A stretch of DNA of 64,000 nt from Lachnospiraceae bacterium (GCA_015057505.1 SVEG01000011.1:29280-93279); one strand, 5' to 3'. Positions 35,146-44,495 are shown, counted from the stretch's first letter. Translations and numbers: made by a program. Notes: generated by a model from the letters alone, not told the origin.

Positions 35146-35538
35146 ATGAAGATTAATCAGGGATATATCTCTATTGATCAGATTGCCGGGCAGTATCTTA
35201 ACAATACGACCAAGAGTGCTAATCAGACATCGCAGGCTTCTAACGTGTCTTTCGAGGAGATTTTAAGAAAACAGGCCGAAGTTAAAGAGAACCTCAAGTT
35301 CTCTAAGCATGCAGATAATCGTCTGGCAGAACGCAATATAAGCCTTACAGGCGAACAGATGCAGAGGCTTACGGATGGAACCAATAAGGCACGACAGAAG
35401 GGGATTCAGGAATCACTTGTTTTGGTAGATGAGTTGGCATTTATTGTTAATATCAAAAACAATACTGTTGTAACGGCAATGAATCAAGGGGAGAATGATG
35501 CGATTTTTACAAATATTGACGGCGCTGTCATAATATAG
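35146..35538 (+). CDS. Conserved flagellar operon protein (TIGR02530 family)
   Basis: 130 residues. The conserved core is 'LKFSKHADNRLAERNISLT' followed by 'RLTDGTNKARQKGI' and 'VLVDELAFIVNIKNNTVVTA'. This small family occurs between flgD and flgE in many Firmicutes; its job is unknown, but location suggests a hook assembly or export role. The N-terminal 40 residues are Ser/Thr/Asn rich and probably disordered. AAAAGGAG precedes the ATG. Confidence 0.87.
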   Translation: MKINQGYISIDQIAGQYLNNTTKSANQTSQASNVSFEEILRKQAEVKENLKFSKHADNRLAERNISLTGEQMQRLTDGTNKARQKGIQESLVLVDELAFIVNIKNNTVVTAMNQGENDAIFTNIDGAVII

Positions 35539-35611
35539 CCGGACCGAATGGAGGCAAATGCTTCTGACTGACAGAAGAAGCAGGTGACAGCAATAAAGGA
35601 GGTCATTTACT

Positions 35612-37018
35612 ATGATGAGATCATTGTACTCCGGTGTTTCCGGACTTAAAGTACATCAGACAAAAATGGACGTTATCGGTAATAATATTTCCAATGTTAA
35701 TACCGTAGGTTTTAAGTCCAGTTCAGTAACTTTTACAGATATTTTTTATCAGACTTCACAGGCATCAAGCGGACCTAACGCAGCTACAGGCGCAGGAGGA
35801 ACGAACGCGAAGCAGATAGGTCTTGGTTCATCACTTGGTGCTATTTCAACTAATATAACCACACAGGGTGGTTCTCAGAGAACGGATAACCCGTTTGATC
35901 TTATGATTTCGGGCGAGAGTTTCTTCGTTGTAAACGACGGAACTACCAATTATTTTACAAAGGCAGGTAACTTTACGGTTGATGCCAACGGTACACTCGT
36001 TACATCCTCCGGTAATTCGGTTATGGGATGGAGAGCAGACGACGAAGGTAATATAATTCAGGACAGAGTTAAATCTTTGCAGATTATGTCTGAAACCAAT
36101 ATGACAACTTCTCCGCAGGCTACAGCATCAGCTACAGCATACGGTAACATCAACAGATCCGATGATGCGTATGCTGTGGGTGGAAGCGGTAATATTCCGT
36201 TGTCAGTATCCTTTTACGATAACCTCGGTTATGAGTACAAAGCGAACTTTAATATTACACAGATTGATGCTTTGACAGGTGAGTATAATGTAAGGCTTAA
36301 GACGGTTACTCTTGATTCTAATGTTATCTTTGATTATGATACGGCTACGGATGACGTTAAGACCGCAATTGGGGACGATGTTAATTTTACGCTTTTGTTC
36401 AACATGGACAAGGGTGATTCTGTGGCAGAGGAGAATGTCCAGCTTGCAGACGGAAGTACAACCGTTTCTACACTTGAGGGTATACAGCCCGGTGGAATGA
36501 TGAAGGCTGACAATATTGCTACTTTTGATTTTAACGGAATCATATCTTCAATGGGAACGATTGAAATTGACTTCTCAACAGTAACCAATTACGGAAGTTC
36601 AACAACCATCGACTCTAAACGAGGTGATCTTGAGGATCTTAACGGCGGTAAAGGTGTTGGTAAGATGTCAAGTATCGCAATCCAGCAGGATGGTAAGGTA
36701 GTTGCATCCTACAGTAACGGTGATATTAAGACAGTAGGACAGATAGTTGTCGCAAGCTTTGCCAATGCGGCAGGTCTTGAGAAGGTTGGCGATAATCTTT
36801 ATGCGGCAACACTTAACTCAGGTGAGTTCAACGGAATCGGTATGGACGTTACTGCGGACGGCGGTAAATTTTCAACAGGTGTTCTGGAGATGTCTAACGT
36901 AGATCTTGCGACAGAGTTTACGGACATGATTGTTACACAGAGAGGTTTCCAGGCGAATTCAAGAATTATTACTACGTCAGACAGTATGCTTGAAGAACTT
37001 ATAAGCCTTAAGAGATAA
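35612..37018 (+). CDS. flgE: Flagellar hook protein FlgE
   Basis: 468 residues. N-terminus 'SLYSGVSGLKVHQTKMDVIG' with 'NNISNVNTVGFKSSSVTF' is the rod/hook signature, 'NPFDLMISGESFFVVND' begins the D1 region, and the C-terminus 'ATEFTDMIVTQRGFQANSR' is the polymerisation helix. GGAGG is 9 nt upstream of ATG 35612; the next codon is also ATG. A terminator follows, so hook protein mRNA may end here in part. Confidence 0.96.
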   Translation: MMRSLYSGVSGLKVHQTKMDVIGNNISNVNTVGFKSSSVTFTDIFYQTSQASSGPNAATGAGGTNAKQIGLGSSLGAISTNITTQGGSQRTDNPFDLMISGESFFVVNDGTTNYFTKAGNFTVDANGTLVTSSGNSVMGWRADDEGNIIQDRVKSLQIMSETNMTTSPQATASATAYGNINRSDDAYAVGGSGNIPLSVSFYDNLGYEYKANFNITQIDALTGEYNVRLKTVTLDSNVIFDYDTATDDVKTAIGDDVNFTLLFNMDKGDSVAEENVQLADGSTTVSTLEGIQPGGMMKADNIATFDFNGIISSMGTIEIDFSTVTNYGSSTTIDSKRGDLEDLNGGKGVGKMSSIAIQQDGKVVASYSNGDIKTVGQIVVASFANAAGLEKVGDNLYAATLNSGEFNGIGMDVTADGGKFSTGVLEMSNVDLATEFTDMIVTQRGFQANSRIITTSDSMLEELISLKR

Positions 37019-37031
37019 GAATAGGTTTTAA

Positions 37032-37059
37032 GGGTGGTAACCCGTTTACCACCCTTTTT
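37032..37059 (+). terminator. Intrinsic terminator inside the fla/che operon, after flgE
   Basis: Stem GGGTGGTAA / TTACCACCC (9 bp, 5-nt loop) followed by TTTTT. It would cut or reduce transcription between flgE and flbD. Confidence 0.8.
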
Positions 37060-37111
37060 GCAATTATTGAAAGTTTTTACCAATTATAGAAAATATGGAG
37101 GTTTTGGTAAA

Positions 37112-37330
37112 TTGATACAGGTTACAAGGTTGAATAATAAGAAAATGACAATAAATGCAGATCTTATTGAGATGGTTGAAGAGACCCCGGATACGGTAAT
37201 TTCGCTTACAAACGGTAAAAAGTTTATTGTAAAAGAGAGCGAAACACAGGTAAGAGAACTTGTGATAGCGCATAAAAAAGAAGTTTTTGCAGATTTGTGT
37301 CAGATAATTGCAAAATCTGTACAAATATGA
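37112..37330 (+). CDS. flbD: FlbD family flagellar protein
   Basis: 72 residues from TTG 37112, with GGAGG 10 nt upstream. 'IQVTRLNNKKMTINADLIEM' and 'DTVISLTNGKKFIVKES' are the FlbD (B. subtilis YlzI/SwrD type) signature. SwrD increases flagellar power by raising stator function, which fits its place directly before motAB. It is bounded upstream by a terminator, and a candidate promoter for motA begins within its last codons. Confidence 0.9.
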   Translation: MIQVTRLNNKKMTINADLIEMVEETPDTVISLTNGKKFIVKESETQVRELVIAHKKEVFADLCQIIAKSVQI

Positions 37331-37336
37331 TAGAAT
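37308..37336 (+). promoter_or_regulatory. Candidate internal promoter for motAB and downstream genes
   Basis: TTGCAA (37308-37313) and TAGAAT (37331-37336), spacer 17 bp, overlapping the flbD stop and 64 bp before motA. The 70-bp flbD-motA gap is wider than most in the operon. Confidence 0.45.
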
Positions 37337-37400
37337 AGTTATAATAGTATTATGGACTAAGAATATATTTTAACGAATTGCGAAGGATGGCGGTGAATAT

Positions 37401-38204
37401 ATGGATTTAGCTACGTTGATTGGTCTGATAGCGGGTGTATTCTTTATTGTTTTTGGTATAGCCACAGGCCCCGAGGGCTGGGGATCATTCAAAGGTTTTT
37501 ATGATTTACCATCTATTTTGATTACATTTGGTGGTTCTTTTGCGGGTACTCTTACATGTTATTCATTGAAAGAATATATTAATGGTTTTAAGAGTTTTAA
37601 GCTTGCGATAAAGAGCGCTAATTTTGATATATCAAAGACAATTGAGGATATCATTCAGTTGTCGAATGTTGCGAGAAAAGAAGGTCTTCTCCAACTTGAA
37701 GAGGCAGCTAATTCACTTGATGATCCCTTTCTCAAAAAAGGAATTTTACTTATTGTTGACGGTACAGATCCTGATCTTGTAAGAGGCATAATGGAAACAG
37801 AGCTTATGTGTGTTGAAGACAGACATGGCAAGGTAATTAGTTTCTGGGAGACTCTTGCATCTTTCGGTCCTGCATGGGGTATGATTGGTACACTTATCGG
37901 ACTTATTAATATGCTTGGCAAGCTTGAAGATGTTAGTACTGTTGGTCCGAGTATGGCAACTGCTCTTCTTACAACACTTTACGGATCGGTGCTTGCTAAC
38001 TGGATAGCAACTCCTATTGCCAACAAGCTTAAGGGCAATAATGCGGTAGAGACCAAGATGAAGGAAGTTATGATAGAGGGTCTTTTGTCCATACAGGCAG
38101 GAGAGAATCCTCGAGTTATTGAAGAGAAACTGAAATCGTTCTTAGCACCCAGTCAGAGAAATGACGTGCAGGAAGGTGGAGGTGCGGCAGATGGCGAGGA
38201 ATAG
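37401..38204 (+). CDS. motA: Flagellar stator protein MotA
   Basis: 267 residues with four membrane helices (about 3-20, 33-52, 148-170 and 183-205). 'FGPAWGMIGTLIGLINMLGK' with 'MATALLTTLYGSVLANWIATP' are the conserved stator segments around the ion channel, and 'AARKEGLLQLEE'-like 'VARKEGLLQLEEAANS' is the cytoplasmic loop facing FliG. It forms the ion-driven stator with MotB; the sequence alone does not settle proton or sodium use. Confidence 0.96.
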   Translation: MDLATLIGLIAGVFFIVFGIATGPEGWGSFKGFYDLPSILITFGGSFAGTLTCYSLKEYINGFKSFKLAIKSANFDISKTIEDIIQLSNVARKEGLLQLEEAANSLDDPFLKKGILLIVDGTDPDLVRGIMETELMCVEDRHGKVISFWETLASFGPAWGMIGTLIGLINMLGKLEDVSTVGPSMATALLTTLYGSVLANWIATPIANKLKGNNAVETKMKEVMIEGLLSIQAGENPRVIEEKLKSFLAPSQRNDVQEGGGAADGEE

Positions 38205-38994
38205 GAAAGAGCCTGAAGGACCTCCCGGACTTGCACCGTGGATGGCAACTTTCAGTGATTTAATGAACCTGCTTTTCTGTTTCTTTGTATTACTGTTTTC
38301 GATGTCGAGTGTAGACGCTGAGAAGTTCCAGCAATTGGCAAATTCCTTTAATGCTACTGTAAGCGTGCTTCCTCACGGTTCAGCTGCTGTCGGTGACGGA
38401 ATTCTTGTTTCTAATGGTGTAAGTCAGCTTAATGAGATGAGTGAGTATTTCAGTCAGATGGGTGAAAGCGAAGGCGAAGAAGAGGATAAGACACTTCATG
38501 AACTTGAAGAAAAGCTTGAAGAAGAGAAGCTTGGCAAGGCGGAGGAATTTGCAGAAGAGATAGAAGAAGCTTTTGAAGAGAATAACATGGATTCGGATGT
38601 GGAGGTCAACTTTACATCGCAGTATGTCGAACTGGTACTTAACGGTTCACTTTTGTTTGAGTCGGGTACCGATAAGATAAAACAGGAATCCAAGATTTTA
38701 TTAAGTAAAGTCGGGGATATCCTTTTAAAATATGACGATTGTCTTATTGAGATAATCGGACATACGGATAATGTGCCGATTCCAAAGTATTTGGCTTACA
38801 AGAGTAATTTGGAGTTGTCCTGCGCAAGAGCCATAGCGGTTGCAAATTACCTGAATGAGAAGAATGGTATTTCTATGACAACCATGAAACCTTCGGGGCG
38901 TGGTGAATATGAACCGGTGGCATCCAATGAGACTTCGGACGGAAGGGCACAGAACAGACGCGTAGAGATAAAAATACATTTTGATTTAGATTAA
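38191..38994 (+). CDS. motB: Flagellar stator protein MotB
   Basis: 267 residues. The single membrane helix has the ion-binding aspartate D23 in 'APWMATFSDLMNLLFCFF'. A long Glu/Lys-rich coiled segment (about 100-135) acts as linker. The C-terminal OmpA-like peptidoglycan-binding domain has 'LLFESGTDKIK', 'IEIIGHTDNVP' and 'GRGEYEPVASNETSDGRAQN'. ATG at 38191 has GGAGGTG upstream and overlaps the motA end by 14 bp. Confidence 0.95.
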   Translation: MARNRKEPEGPPGLAPWMATFSDLMNLLFCFFVLLFSMSSVDAEKFQQLANSFNATVSVLPHGSAAVGDGILVSNGVSQLNEMSEYFSQMGESEGEEEDKTLHELEEKLEEEKLGKAEEFAEEIEEAFEENNMDSDVEVNFTSQYVELVLNGSLLFESGTDKIKQESKILLSKVGDILLKYDDCLIEIIGHTDNVPIPKYLAYKSNLELSCARAIAVANYLNEKNGISMTTMKPSGRGEYEPVASNETSDGRAQNRRVEIKIHFDLD

Positions 38995-39010
38995 GAGGAG
39001 CAATGATAAC

Positions 39011-39526
39011 ATGAGAAAAAGTATAATTAATATTATAATACTTGCGGTTTGTATTATAAACGTGGTGCTTTGCGGAATACTTGTGTTCGCGATTGTTCCG
39101 GCAATGACATCTACCAACAGATTGGTAACAAGCATTTGTGAATTGATAGATTTGGAACTTGAGAGTAACAAGCTTGACGACAACGGCGGCGAAGTTCCTA
39201 TTGACAAGATTGTGGTACATGATATTGCAGATGAGATGACGATCACACTTAAGAAGAGCTCTGACGGAAAAACACATTATGCCATTGTCAAGGTTTCAAT
39301 AAGCATGAACAGTACACATGAAGATTATGCAACCTACAGTACGGTGCTTCCGACACAGGAAAGTTTAATTAAGAGTAAGGTTGTCGAAATTGTCAGCAAG
39401 TATACGCTTGAACAGGCCAGCGCCTATACAGATGTTGTGGAAGACGATATTTTGGAAGCACTCAGAACGATGTACAAGTCAGAATTTATCATAGATGTTA
39501 ACTTTAGAGGGCTGACATTCTCATAG
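39011..39526 (+). CDS. fliL: Flagellar basal-body-associated protein FliL
   Basis: 171 residues with one N-terminal membrane helix ('NIIILAVCIINVVLCGILVF', about 6-26) and an extracytoplasmic domain. The C-terminal 'ALRTMYKSEFIIDVNFRGLTFS' core 'IIDVNFRGLTFS' fits the FliL ending that folds as a stomatin-like ring around MotB. Sequence similarity is weak, as usual for FliL; position between motB and fliM is the main support. Confidence 0.8.
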   Translation: MRKSIINIIILAVCIINVVLCGILVFAIVPAMTSTNRLVTSICELIDLELESNKLDDNGGEVPIDKIVVHDIADEMTITLKKSSDGKTHYAIVKVSISMNSTHEDYATYSTVLPTQESLIKSKVVEIVSKYTLEQASAYTDVVEDDILEALRTMYKSEFIIDVNFRGLTFS

Positions 39527-39569
39527 GAGCGTATCAGACAGTGCTATAGGAAAGCAGAGGTGAGGTTTT

Positions 39570-40541
39570 GTGGGAGATACGTTGTCTCAAAATGAGATAG
39601 ACATGCTACTTAAAGCATTGAGTTCCGGAGAATATGATGCAGAAGCCATGGAGACGGAAGAGAAGAAGATTCTTGACTACGATTTCCACAGGCCGACCAA
39701 ATTTTCTAAGGAACATTTAAGAACACTTGAAATAATTTTTGAGCATTACGGACGACTTATGGCGAGTAGCCTTCCACTGTATTTACGTAAGAATGTACAG
39801 GCAGAGGTAATGAACTCGGAAGCAATTATATACTCGGAGTTTTCCAATGCGTTGTCTAATCCGGTTTTACTGGGAATAGTCAATATAGCCCCGCTAAAAG
39901 GTAATATTATCATTGAGTGGGCAGACAATCTTGGGTATACAATGGTAGATAGAATGCTCGGCGGTAACGGTGTTCCTCTTGAGAAGAACAGAGATTTTAC
40001 CGAGATAGAGATGGCGATAATCGACAGGGTATTCAGGGCTATGGTCGGACTTCTCAAAGAACCGTGGCGAAATGTAGCGGATATAGAGCCGAGACTCGAG
40101 AAGATAGAGACAGATTCACAGTTTGCGCAGATAATCGCTCCGGGCGAGATGATAGCCATCATAACTATGAATTTGCGAATCGGAGATGTAGAAGGCCTTG
40201 TTAATATATGTTTGCCGTTCGTGTGTCTGGAACCTATTATGGACAAGCTTAACACTAAGTATTGGTACTCGACGGCACAGGAACACAGTGAATCGTATGA
40301 GGCTGCGGTAGAGACCTTGATTTCCAAAGCAGAGATACCGGTTATGGCGCTTTTGGGAAGAAGCAGTATTTCGGTAAATGATTTTGTAATGATGCAGAAG
40401 GGCGATATTATTAAGCTTGATACGAAGATAAATGATGAATTAGATATCTATACAGGTAACATTAAGAAATTTAAGGCGCTCCCCGGTTCTTCAGGTGAGA
40501 ATTATGCGGTTCGAGTGACATCAATAATAAGGGAGGAGTAG
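39570..40541 (+). CDS. fliM: Flagellar motor switch protein FliM
   Basis: 323 residues, GTG start with AGAGGTGAGG just upstream. The N-terminal CheY-P binding peptide is 'LSQNEIDMLLKALSSGE'. The CheC-like middle domain has 'DYDFHRPTKFSKEHLRTLE' and 'MVDRMLGGNGVP'. The C-terminal SpoA domain starts about 250 ('LGRSSISVNDFVMMQKGDII'). It forms the rotor C-ring with FliG and FliY. Confidence 0.96.
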   Translation: MGDTLSQNEIDMLLKALSSGEYDAEAMETEEKKILDYDFHRPTKFSKEHLRTLEIIFEHYGRLMASSLPLYLRKNVQAEVMNSEAIIYSEFSNALSNPVLLGIVNIAPLKGNIIIEWADNLGYTMVDRMLGGNGVPLEKNRDFTEIEMAIIDRVFRAMVGLLKEPWRNVADIEPRLEKIETDSQFAQIIAPGEMIAIITMNLRIGDVEGLVNICLPFVCLEPIMDKLNTKYWYSTAQEHSESYEAAVETLISKAEIPVMALLGRSSISVNDFVMMQKGDIIKLDTKINDELDIYTGNIKKFKALPGSSGENYAVRVTSIIREE

Positions 40542-40545
40542 AGAC

Positions 40546-41811
40546 ATGGATGGAATGCTATCACAAGAAGAAATAAATGCTTTACTTGCAGGCGGAGCTT
40601 TCGACACCATGGGTACGTCAGATATTGATACTCCGGATGAAATACTTTCCGATGACGAAAGGGATGCCATCGGTGAAATTTGTAACATAAGTATGGGAAC
40701 GGCAGCTACTACGTTATATTCACTTGTCGGACAACGTGTTGATATTACGACACCGCATGTTGAATGCGGGACGTGGGATGAGTTGCTTGTGGGTTTTGAG
40801 AACAGACCCTGCGTTACGTTGCAGATTGGCTACAAGGAAGGTCTGGATGGTAATAACCTGATGGTTCTTCGTGAGCAGGACGTTAAGGTAATAACAGATT
40901 TGATGATGGGTGGCGACGGAACTAATACTGAGGGCGAGATTACCGAGTTGCATTTAAGTGCAATAGGTGAGGCAATGAACCAGATGATGGGAAGCTCTTC
41001 CACTTCGTTATCGTCGATGATTAACCGTAAGATTGATATTTTGCCGCCGATAGCGCAGATTATTGAACTTAATGACCATTTACAGTTTGAAGAATATGCA
41101 CCTTTCTTAAAAGGGAAGTTTGTAAAGGTTTCATTTAAGATGACCATAGGTGATTTGGTTGACAGTGAAATGATGCAATTGTTCCCGACGGATTTTGCGA
41201 AGAATTTGTATCAAATGTTCACAGGAAACGTTGATGATATTCCGGAAGAGGATTTGTCGCTTGGAATGAACTCAATGATAAATGAGCCGGAGCCGGAGTT
41301 TACGGAACCGGAACCGCTTGCACAGCAACCGTACGAACAGCCTGCGTATCAGCAGCCGTATGGGCAACCGCCGATGCAGGGAGACATGCCACAGTACGGA
41401 ATGCCTCAATATGGCGCACCGCAGTACGGAATGCCACAGTTTAATGCACCACCATACGGAATGCCTCAATACGGAGCAGCACCGTACGGTATGTATGCAC
41501 CGATGCCGGAACAGCAGGTTAATGTGCAGGCTGCACAGTTCCAGACCTTTAACCCGGATATTGTTGCAAGTAACCAGAGAGAGAATATTGGCTTGATTAT
41601 GGATGTTCCGCTTGAGGTTACGGTTGAACTCGGAAGAACCAACAAGTCAATAAAAGATATTTTGGAATTTGCACCGGGAACAATCATAGAGCTTAATAAG
41701 ATAGCCGGTGAGACGGTAGACGTTCTTGTAAACGGCAAGTATGTTGCCAAAGGCGAAGTAGTAGTAATTGAAGAAAGTTTTGCAATCCGTGTAACGGAAA
41801 TAATAAAATAA
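40546..41811 (+). CDS. fliY: Flagellar motor switch phosphatase FliY
   Basis: 421 residues. N-terminal 'MLSQEEINALLAGG' resembles the FliM CheY-P binding peptide. The CheC-like domain keeps both phosphatase sites (E-x-x-N in 'GEICNISMGTA' and 'GEAMNQMMGSS'), so it should dephosphorylate CheY-P at the motor. A Pro/Gln/Tyr/Met-rich linker (about 245-325) contains near-repeats of 'PQYGMPQYGAPQYGMPQ'. The C-terminal FliN/SpoA domain (about 340-421, 'VPLEVTVELGRTNKSIKDIL') builds the C-ring. FliY replaces FliN in Gram-positives. Confidence 0.96.
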   Translation: MDGMLSQEEINALLAGGAFDTMGTSDIDTPDEILSDDERDAIGEICNISMGTAATTLYSLVGQRVDITTPHVECGTWDELLVGFENRPCVTLQIGYKEGLDGNNLMVLREQDVKVITDLMMGGDGTNTEGEITELHLSAIGEAMNQMMGSSSTSLSSMINRKIDILPPIAQIIELNDHLQFEEYAPFLKGKFVKVSFKMTIGDLVDSEMMQLFPTDFAKNLYQMFTGNVDDIPEEDLSLGMNSMINEPEPEFTEPEPLAQQPYEQPAYQQPYGQPPMQGDMPQYGMPQYGAPQYGMPQFNAPPYGMPQYGAAPYGMYAPMPEQQVNVQAAQFQTFNPDIVASNQRENIGLIMDVPLEVTVELGRTNKSIKDILEFAPGTIIELNKIAGETVDVLVNGKYVAKGEVVVIEESFAIRVTEIIK

Positions 41812-41832
41812 ACGAGATAGGAGAACAGTATT

Positions 41833-42195
41833 ATGGCAAAAAACATTTTGATTTGTGATGACGCAGCTTTTATGAGAATGATGATTAAGGACATTCTTAC
41901 AAAGAATGGTTACAATGTAGCAGGAGAAGCTGAGAATGGTGCGAAAGCTGTAGAGAAGTACAAAGAAGTAAAACCGGATTTGGTAATGATGGATATTACA
42001 ATGCCCGAAATGGACGGTATCCAGGCATTAAAGGCGATTAAGGCAGCAGATCCCGGAGCAACGGTTATTATGTGTTCTGCTATGGGTCAGCAGGCAATGG
42101 TTATCGAATCAATTCAGTCAGGAGCGAAGGACTTTATCGTAAAACCTTTTGATAAAGACAGAGTACTTGAAGCCGTTAAAAAAGCAATAGGTTAA
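41833..42195 (+). CDS. cheY: Chemotaxis response regulator CheY
   Basis: 120-residue stand-alone receiver. Acidic pair D9/D10 ('LICDDAAFMRMM'), phospho-acceptor D54 ('LVMMDITMPEMDG'), the conserved S/T in 'VIMCSAMGQQ' and lysine in 'DFIVKPFDKDR' are all present. It carries the CheA signal to FliM and FliY. Location between fliY and fliO is the usual Firmicutes arrangement. Confidence 0.96.
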   Translation: MAKNILICDDAAFMRMMIKDILTKNGYNVAGEAENGAKAVEKYKEVKPDLVMMDITMPEMDGIQALKAIKAADPGATVIMCSAMGQQAMVIESIQSGAKDFIVKPFDKDRVLEAVKKAIG

Positions 42196-42199
42196 TCTT

Positions 42200-42595
42200 A
42201 TGATTGCGTTAACAAAAACTGACGCATTGGAGAACTTTTTGGAGTTTCTCTATGTCATGATTATTTTTATTGCAGTATTGGCAATCGCTTATTTTGTTAC
42301 ACGATGGATTGGGAAATTGCAAAAAAAACAGTACGGCACAGGAAGCAATCTGGAACTTTTAGAGGCATGCAGGCTTTCGACTAACAAATACATGCAGATT
42401 GTACGTGCCGGTAAGAAATATTTTGTGCTTGCAGTTTGTAAAGATACGGTTACCGTAATAGGTGAACTCAGTGAGGACGAATTGGAAGCAACCCGCAAAA
42501 ACGGTAATGAAAAGCCGTTTGCATCATTTCATGATATTCTTGATAAGATGCGCGGGACAGGTAACAAAGATGATATGGACGGCAACGGTAATTAG
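42200..42595 (+). CDS. fliO: Flagellar export apparatus protein FliO
   Basis: 131 residues. One N-terminal membrane helix ('FLYVMIIFIAVLAIAYFVTR', about 14-33), then the cytoplasmic FliO domain ('GSNLELLEACRLSTNKYMQI', 'KKYFVLAVCKDTVTVIGEL'). It helps assemble FliP. It lies 4 bp from cheY and just before fliP. Confidence 0.88.
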   Translation: MIALTKTDALENFLEFLYVMIIFIAVLAIAYFVTRWIGKLQKKQYGTGSNLELLEACRLSTNKYMQIVRAGKKYFVLAVCKDTVTVIGELSEDELEATRKNGNEKPFASFHDILDKMRGTGNKDDMDGNGN

Positions 42596-42623
42596 AACGT
42601 AAAAGTGATAGTGAGATGAGAAT

Positions 42624-43427
42624 ATGAAAAATAACAGAAGACATTTTTATAAGTTATTGGGGATGCTTTGTATTGCGTTCCTGATTCTTGTATCACAATA
42701 TACAAAGCCGGTATTTGCAAGCTCAACTGATATCGGGCTTGAGAACGCTACCGGGAATGCCGGATACAATATCACGATTAATACAACGGATAGTGAAGGT
42801 CTTTCAAGCAGTTTGCAGATAATCATTGTACTTACGATAATTGCACTAGCTCCGTCGATTCTTATAATGATGACATCCTTTACAAGAATTATAATAGTGC
42901 TTCATTTTACAAGATCGGCACTCGGAACGCAGACCGCACCGCCCAATCAGGTATTAATCGGAATTGCGTTGTTTCTAACCATATACATAATGGCACCTGT
43001 TTTTTCTGCAGTAAATACTAACGCTATTCAGCCGTTGTCGGCAGGAACGATAACGCAGGAGCAGGCATTTGAGTACGGTGTTGAGCCTATCAAGGAATTT
43101 ATGCTTGCCAATACCGATAAGAAGGATCTTAATACCATGCTTGAGATCGGAGGGATTGAGGCGCTTGATGATCCGATGGAATATTCTCTGTCGGTAGTCA
43201 TACCCGGATTTATTCTCAGTGAATTAAGATCAGCATTTATAATGGGATTTTTAATTTATATACCGTTTATTGTAATTGATATGGTAGTAGCTTCAGTGCT
43301 TATGTCTATGGGCATGATGATGCTTCCACCCACGACAATATCGATGCCTTTTAAAATATTGTTGTTTGTTTTGGCAGACGGTTGGAGCCTCGTAATTGTA
43401 AATATGCTTAGGACGATTAATGTCTGA
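42624..43427 (+). CDS. fliP: Flagellar export gate protein FliP
   Basis: 267 residues. A cleavable N-terminal signal ('LGMLCIAFLILVSQY', about 13-28) is followed by four membrane helices. Conserved segments: 'LAPSILIMMTSFTRIIIVL', 'ALGTQTAPPNQVLIGIALFL' and 'MGMMMLPPTTISMPFKILLF'. It forms the core of the type III export gate with FliQ and FliR. Confidence 0.97.
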   Translation: MKNNRRHFYKLLGMLCIAFLILVSQYTKPVFASSTDIGLENATGNAGYNITINTTDSEGLSSSLQIIIVLTIIALAPSILIMMTSFTRIIIVLHFTRSALGTQTAPPNQVLIGIALFLTIYIMAPVFSAVNTNAIQPLSAGTITQEQAFEYGVEPIKEFMLANTDKKDLNTMLEIGGIEALDDPMEYSLSVVIPGFILSELRSAFIMGFLIYIPFIVIDMVVASVLMSMGMMMLPPTTISMPFKILLFVLADGWSLVIVNMLRTINV

Positions 43428-43445
43428 CGGTAAAGGAGTGGTAAT

Positions 43446-43715
43446 ATGACGGCGGAAACCGTTATGGATATTGCGCAGGAAGCGTTATGGATTATTATTA
43501 AAATAGCTGCTCCGGTACTACTTGTTACTTTAGTTGTAGGTTTGATAATCAGTATATTTCAGACTGTGACTTCCATACAGGAACAGACACTAACCTTTGT
43601 TCCGAAGATACTTGCTGTATTTGTGACTTTGATGCTTGTAGGCGGATGGATGCTTGATCAGATTACGACATTTATGGAATTGCTTTGGTCAGGTTTTGGA
43701 GAGTATGTACCATGA
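43446..43715 (+). CDS. fliQ: Flagellar export gate protein FliQ
   Basis: 89 residues, two membrane helices. 'APVLLVTLVVGLIISIFQTV' plus 'TSIQEQTLTFVPKILAV' is the FliQ signature. Its stop overlaps the fliR start (ATGA). Confidence 0.96.
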   Translation: MTAETVMDIAQEALWIIIKIAAPVLLVTLVVGLIISIFQTVTSIQEQTLTFVPKILAVFVTLMLVGGWMLDQITTFMELLWSGFGEYVP

Positions 43716-44494
43716 CAGAGATTGTCAGTACGTTTGATATCGGTAAGTTGGAACAATTCTTGCTGATAATGACGAGAATAACATCTTTTATATTTATCTC
43801 ACCTGTTTTTGGAATGAGTAATGTTCCTGCCAGAGTTAAAATAGGCCTCGGCGTTATGGTATCTTTTTTGTTATATGGTGTTCTTGAGTATCAGATACCG
43901 GAGTATACTTCGCTTATCGATTATGCAGGGCTTGTGGTTTTAGAGTGTGTAGCCGGACTTATCCTTGGATTTGGTGCTTATATCTGCACAACAATTATTT
44001 TGTTTGCGGGAAGCGTAATTGACATGGAGATAGGCTTATCGATGGCGACACAGTTTGATCCGATGTCAAAGACGCAGGCAAGCGTGCTCGGAAGCATGTA
44101 TCAATACATGATACTGATACTTATGATACTTTCAGATATGCATTTGTATCTTTTGAAGACACTGGCAGATTCGTATCAGCTGATTCCGATAGGAAAGCTT
44201 GTATTTGGAAGTTCAATGTACAGTACGGTTGTTGGCTTTTTGGCGCAGTACATAATCTTAGGATTTAGAATTGCGCTTCCCGTATTTGCGGCAATGTTGC
44301 TTGTGAATATTATAATGGGAGTTTTGGCAAAGGCAGCGCCGCAGATGAGTATGTTTGCGGTAGGTATTCAGATAAAATTATTTGTGGGATTGGCGGTTAT
44401 ATATATAACAGCTACCTTGTTGCCTGATATGGCTGATATAATTTTCGAACAGATACGGCTCATGTTAACGGAGCTGCTAAGAGGAATGATGTAG
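43712..44494 (+). CDS. fliR: Flagellar export gate protein FliR
   Basis: 260 residues, about six membrane helices. 'RITSFIFISPVFGMSNVPAR' and 'LSMATQFDPMSKTQASVLG' are typical. ATG at 43712 overlaps the fliQ stop, so translation is coupled; the upstream in-frame codon at 43685 lies inside fliQ. Confidence 0.95.
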   Translation: MTEIVSTFDIGKLEQFLLIMTRITSFIFISPVFGMSNVPARVKIGLGVMVSFLLYGVLEYQIPEYTSLIDYAGLVVLECVAGLILGFGAYICTTIILFAGSVIDMEIGLSMATQFDPMSKTQASVLGSMYQYMILILMILSDMHLYLLKTLADSYQLIPIGKLVFGSSMYSTVVGFLAQYIILGFRIALPVFAAMLLVNIIMGVLAKAAPQMSMFAVGIQIKLFVGLAVIYITATLLPDMADIIFEQIRLMLTELLRGMM

Positions 44495-44495
44495 C

